Part shown: positions 5,917 to 8,963 of the stretch, in pieces | Layout of the letters: each line of letters begins with the position of its first letter | How positions within the stretch are numbered: the stretch's first letter is position 1 | From: Chlamydiota bacterium | Lineage (GTDB): Bacteria > Chlamydiota > Chlamydiia > Chlamydiales > Waddliaceae | Assembly: GCA_011065005.1 (NCBI GenBank) | Contig: JAAKFP010000072.1 | Location: 1 to 8,963, forward strand | Direction of reading: 5' to 3' | Length of the DNA: 8,963 bases | Position numbers and translations under genes: made by a program | The notes under the pieces: model-generated | The model's input: only the letters and a program-made list of their open reading frames with translations | The model's database searches: none | What the model was told of the DNA's origin: nothing

Positions 5917-7197
5917 CTAAGAGAACTGCTGTTCTTCTGTTGAGCCGGTTAGAGCTGTTGTAGAGGTTTGCCCTTGGTTAAGAGTTGTCGTGATTTTGTC
6001 GAAGTATTCCGTTCCCACGAATTGCTGGTGTTTGATGGCACTGAAGCCATATTCTTCTTGGAGGGCAAACTCGTGCTCTTGAAAGCGAGAGTAGGCAGTC
6101 ATACCTTCCTCTTTGTAATGCACGGCAAGGTCGAAGATGCTGGCGTTGAGAGTATGAAAGCCTGCTAGGGTCACGAATTGGAACTTATACCCCATTTCTG
6201 CGAGTTTATCCTGGAAATGTCTTATGCTTTTCTCGTCGAGGTTAGCTTTCCAGTTAAAAGAGGGGGAGCAGTTATAAGCCAGCCATTTTCCGGGGAATTT
6301 TTCATGAACCCCTTCAGCAAACTCGCGGGCTTCACCCAAGTCGGGTGTGGAGGTTTCACACCAGATCAGATCGGAATAAGGAGCAAAGTCTAGGGCTCTT
6401 GCAATTGCATAGGGGACACCACCTTTTAGGAAGTAATACCCATCAGGGGAGCGTTCTCCTGTAAGGAAAGGTTGGTCGATGTGATCGAAATCGGAGCGAA
6501 TCATTTTTGCCGAATAGGCATCTGTTCTGGCAATGATAATGAGGGGGATTCCCATTACGTCAGCAGCTAACCTTGCTGCCATCAGCTTGGAGATAAAAAT
6601 GTTTCCGGGTACAAGAACTTTTCCGCCCATATGGCCACATTTTTTTAGTGAGGAAAGTTGATCTTCAAGATGAACAGCAGCAGCCCCAGCTTCGATCATC
6701 GCCTTAATCAGCTCGAAAGCGTTCAAAGGGCCGCCAAAGCCAGCTTCAGCGTCAGCGACGATGGGAACAAACCAATCGATTTGTTTTTCGTTATGCATAT
6801 GTTGGATCTGGTCTGCGCGGGAGAGAGCGTTGTTTAAACGGTTGATGAGGTGAGGCATGCTTAGATAGGGGTAGAGGCTTTGATCGGGATAGGTTTGCGC
6901 TCCGTCGTTTGCATCTGCAGCAACTTGCCATCCACTGGCATAAATGGCTTTTAATCCAGCTTGCACCATTTGTACGGCTTGGTTTCCTGACAAGGCTCCC
7001 AATGCACGCACAGAAGGTTCAGTTTGAAACATTTGCCAGAGCTTTTCGGAACCTATCCTCGCTAAAGGATAATCGATTTGAAGGGAGCCTTGCAACTTAA
7101 TCACATCTTCAGCGGAATAAAGCCTTTCTATTCCTTTCCATCGTGGATTGGTCTCCCATTCCTTTTTGAGATTTTCGATATCTTCTTGCGTGTACAT
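5917..7197 (-). CDS. aceA: Isocitrate lyase
   Basis: The enzyme cleaves isocitrate to glyoxylate and succinate, the first step of the glyoxylate bypass, and so saves carbon from the two TCA decarboxylations. The 426 residues match the short E. coli-type form. Signature KKCGH is at 185-189, with catalytic Cys187. [10 protein letters not shown] at 147-156 holds the metal-binding acidic residues. [10 protein letters not shown] at ~88-97, IIARTDA at ~221-227, and the active-site NCSPSFNW at 309-316 are all intact. The C-terminus ends [10 protein letters not shown], close to enterobacterial enzymes, which use this tail to close the active site. AGGAGG, just after the aceB TAA, lies a few bases before ATG. 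It is middle gene of aceB-aceA-otsA. No aceK (isocitrate dehydrogenase kinase/phosphatase) follows, so flux control must differ from E. coli. Confidence 0.98.
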   Translation of the reverse strand: MYTQEDIENLKKEWETNPRWKGIERLYSAEDVIKLQGSLQIDYPLARIGSEKLWQMFQTEPSVRALGALSGNQAVQMVQAGLKAIYASGWQVAADANDGAQTYPDQSLYPYLSMPHLINRLNNALSRADQIQHMHNEKQIDWFVPIVADAEAGFGGPLNAFELIKAMIEAGAAAVHLEDQLSSLKKCGHMGGKVLVPGNIFISKLMAARLAADVMGIPLIIIARTDAYSAKMIRSDFDHIDQPFLTGERSPDGYYFLKGGVPYAIARALDFAPYSDLIWCETSTPDLGEAREFAEGVHEKFPGKWLAYNCSPSFNWKANLDEKSIRHFQDKLAEMGYKFQFVTLAGFHTLNASIFDLAVHYKEEGMTAYSRFQEHEFALQEEYGFSAIKHQQFVGTEYFDKITTTLNQGQTSTTALTGSTEEQQFS

Positions 7198-7206
7198 TTC
7201 TCCTCC

Positions 7207-8796
7207 TTACAGTTCTTTATAGGCTGGCAATGTGAGGAATTCTATAAAGTGTTCGGCGAATACCAGCGTCTCAAACAGTGTGCGGGCCTTTGCAAAAACA
7301 GCTCCATCAAATTGTTTCCCATACATTTCAGCAATTTTGTCTTCCTCTTCTTGAATCAACCTTTCCAATAGCTCTTGATCAATTTCTGTTCCATCTTCAA
7401 GGTGAGCCTTGCTGTGTAGCCATTGCCATACCTGAGCCCGGGAGATCTCCGCCGTGGCGGTATCCTCCATTAAGTTATATATTGCCGCAGCTCCCCGTCC
7501 GCACAACCAAGAACTGAGATATTGCAAGGCGACGTTGATGTTGTGTCTAAGCCCTTCCTCGGTGATGGTTCCACCGGGAATGGTGAAATTGAGGAGATCT
7601 TCGGCGGTAGCATCTACATCTTCACGCATGCGCTCTCTTTGGTTTAGGCGATCTCCTAAGGCGGTAGCAAAGACCTCACGGGCGACAGGAACAAGATCGG
7701 GATGGGCAACCCATGTGCCATCAAATCCGTCACCTACTTCTCTCAATTTGTCTTCACGCACTTTGCGTAAAGCGTGTTCTGTAACTTCAGGATCTCTTTT
7801 ATTCGGAATAAATGCTGCCATTCCTCCAATAGCGTGGGCACCCCTTTGGTGGCACGTCTTCACGAGCAACTCGGTATAAGCACGCATAAAGGGCACTTCC
7901 ATCGTAACCTGGCCTCGGTTGGGAAGTTTTAGATTTTGATCTCGGCGGAACGTTTTGATAATGCTGAAAAGGTAGTCCCAGCGACCGGCATTAAGCCCTG
8001 CGGAGTGCTCTTTTAACTCATAGAGGATCTCTTCCATTTCAAAAACGGCAAGAATCGTTTCAATCAAAACAGTCGCGCGAATGGTGCCCTGTGGAATTCC
8101 CAGTTCCTTTTGGGTGAAGACAAACACATCATTCCATAGTCTGGCCTCCAAATGACTTTGTAGCTTGGCAAGGTAGAAGTAGGGACCCACCCCATTCTCA
8201 ATAAAATGTTTCGCATTGTGAAACATGTATAGGCCGAAATCAAAGAGACTTCCCGAAATTTCCTCTCCCTTAACAACAAAGTGTTTTTCATTGAGGTGCC
8301 ATCCACGAGGGCGTACGAATAATACAGCGTTTTCCTCTTGCAAAGAGTATCGCTTGCCTTCTGGACTTTCAAAAGTTATTGTTCCATCTAGCGTATCCTT
8401 GAGGTTGATGTGCCCTTGAACCATGTTGTCCCAAGTGGGCGCATTCGCATCCTCGAAATCTGCCATGAAAACATCAGCGCCAGAATTCATCGCATTGATC
8501 ATCATCTTACGGTCTGTTGGTCCTGTGATTTCCACCCAGCGCTGTTGTAAATCGTCAGGCGTGGCAGCTACATTCCAAGAAGAATCTTTCCGAACAGTTT
8601 CCGTGTCGGGTAAGAAATCAGGATATTCCCCGGCATTGATACGCTGCTGTCGTTCATCACGCTTGCGAAGTAGTTCTAACCTTCTCGCATCAAAGGTGTT
8701 GTGTAATTTTGCAAGAAAGGCGATTGCATCGGGAGTGAGTATCTGTTGATATTTTTCGCCTTTAATCTCAACCTTCTGAACCTCTGAATGTTGCAT
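7207..8796 (-). CDS. aceB: Malate synthase A
   Basis: The enzyme condenses glyoxylate with acetyl-CoA to malate, completing the glyoxylate bypass with the adjacent isocitrate lyase. The 529 residues match the compact A-type enzyme rather than the ~720-residue G type. VRPRGWH at 161-167 supplies the active-site arginine. The family signature [16 protein letters not shown] spans 262-277. WVAHPDLVP is at 362-370. [10 protein letters not shown] at 441-450 holds the likely catalytic aspartate. The tail LTLPAYKEL is typical of the family. The start is supported by AGAGGG (8804-8809) 7 nt before ATG. It is the first gene of the operon, so the operon promoter should lie in the AT-rich region just upstream. 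No truncation or missing key residue is seen. Confidence 0.98.
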   Translation of the reverse strand: MQHSEVQKVEIKGEKYQQILTPDAIAFLAKLHNTFDARRLELLRKRDERQQRINAGEYPDFLPDTETVRKDSSWNVAATPDDLQQRWVEITGPTDRKMMINAMNSGADVFMADFEDANAPTWDNMVQGHINLKDTLDGTITFESPEGKRYSLQEENAVLFVRPRGWHLNEKHFVVKGEEISGSLFDFGLYMFHNAKHFIENGVGPYFYLAKLQSHLEARLWNDVFVFTQKELGIPQGTIRATVLIETILAVFEMEEILYELKEHSAGLNAGRWDYLFSIIKTFRRDQNLKLPNRGQVTMEVPFMRAYTELLVKTCHQRGAHAIGGMAAFIPNKRDPEVTEHALRKVREDKLREVGDGFDGTWVAHPDLVPVAREVFATALGDRLNQRERMREDVDATAEDLLNFTIPGGTITEEGLRHNINVALQYLSSWLCGRGAAAIYNLMEDTATAEISRAQVWQWLHSKAHLEDGTEIDQELLERLIQEEEDKIAEMYGKQFDGAVFAKARTLFETLVFAEHFIEFLTLPAYKEL

Positions 8797-8935
8797 GAAT
8801 ATGCCCTCTTTTGGTCTCTATATATATCCCATATCTAACATATCACGGATTTTCACGTTAAAAATTGGACCCTAATTCACCAAGTCCACAAGCCAATCAG
8901 CTGTTGCTAGCGATTTCTATTTGCAAGGAACGATC
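8797..8935. promoter_or_regulatory. Upstream (promoter-bearing) region of the aceB-aceA-otsA operon
   Basis: This 139-bp AT-rich region precedes aceB and a possible divergent gene. It has several overlapping TATAT stretches (8818-8835) that could serve as -10 elements for aceB, but none is paired with a good -35. It also contains TTAACGTGAAA (minus strand, 8861 to 8851), an 11-mer repeated at 3662-3672 in the other promoter region. No hairpin or known operator was recognised. Confidence 0.5.
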
Positions 8936-8963
8936 ATGAATCCACGGTACCGTTGCGTTTCCT
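8936..8963 (+). CDS. Possible 5' end of a divergent gene, cut by window edge
   Basis: An ATG at 8936 is preceded by AAGGAA (8925-8930) at a 5-nt spacing, a good ribosome site. The frame reads MNPRYRCVS and stays open to the window end. Divergent placement against aceB would be normal. Only nine codons are visible, so product and reality cannot be judged. Confidence 0.35.

Noticed and set aside
7454..7879. 141-codon plus-strand open frame inside aceB
   Set aside because: It lies wholly antisense to a well-conserved malate synthase, has no ribosome site or family motif, and its Ser/Arg-rich composition is that of an antisense shadow.
8818..8835. TATATATA stretch as a firm aceB -10 box
   Set aside because: Several overlapping registers are possible and no -35 hexamer is found at proper spacing.

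Overview
The window carries two minus-strand operons, one plus-strand gene between them, and the possible start of a further plus-strand gene at the right edge. Moderate-to-low GC, tight gene spacing, clear Shine-Dalgarno sites and a Gram-negative outer-membrane protein with a C-terminal Phe show a diderm bacterium. The unusual number of cysteines in the outer-membrane barrel and a poly-C tract inside an envelope gene recall Chlamydiota and their relatives (environmental chlamydiae), but no phylogenetic marker is present. The organism call is therefore tentative, and a proteobacterium or verrucomicrobial relative is not excluded.

Left region (182-3586, minus strand): three co-directional genes encode an octaheme c-type cytochrome with DmsE/MtrA/OmaB-like features, a ~741-residue cysteine-rich outer-membrane beta-barrel, and a small monoheme class I cytochrome c. 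A multiheme cytochrome followed directly by a large barrel is the arrangement of porin-cytochrome conduits (MtrAB, PioAB, OmaB-OmbB). These carry electrons between the periplasm and the cell exterior. No cell-surface multiheme partner is visible, so the layout is closest to the two-component PioAB/MtoAB type, with the monoheme protein as a plausible periplasmic shuttle. The octaheme gene has a nine-base C tract just after its signal peptide, where slippage would switch the protein off.

Middle (3587-4485): a 184-bp divergent intergenic region contains repeated TTTC/GAAA inverted repeats. It precedes a plus-strand P-loop kinase/ATPase of the NadR/Ttd14 (AAA_28-like) type, whose substrate is unknown. 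Between this gene and the convergent otsA lies a 95-bp, almost perfectly palindromic element built from GCGAAG units.

Right region (4486-8796, minus strand): aceB (malate synthase A), aceA (isocitrate lyase) and otsA (trehalose-6-phosphate synthase) are spaced 9 bp apart, with Shine-Dalgarno sites that overlap or abut the upstream stop codons, so they look like one operon. The first two genes form the complete glyoxylate bypass. The third diverts glucose-6-phosphate and UDP-glucose to trehalose-6-phosphate. Together they suggest growth on acetate or fatty-acid carbon linked to gluconeogenesis and a stress or storage sugar. No aceK, otsB or regulator gene is seen.

The most notable points are the possible electron conduit, the ~54-residue periodic cysteines in its barrel, the poly-C tract, the aceB-aceA-otsA linkage, and the GCGAAG palindrome.
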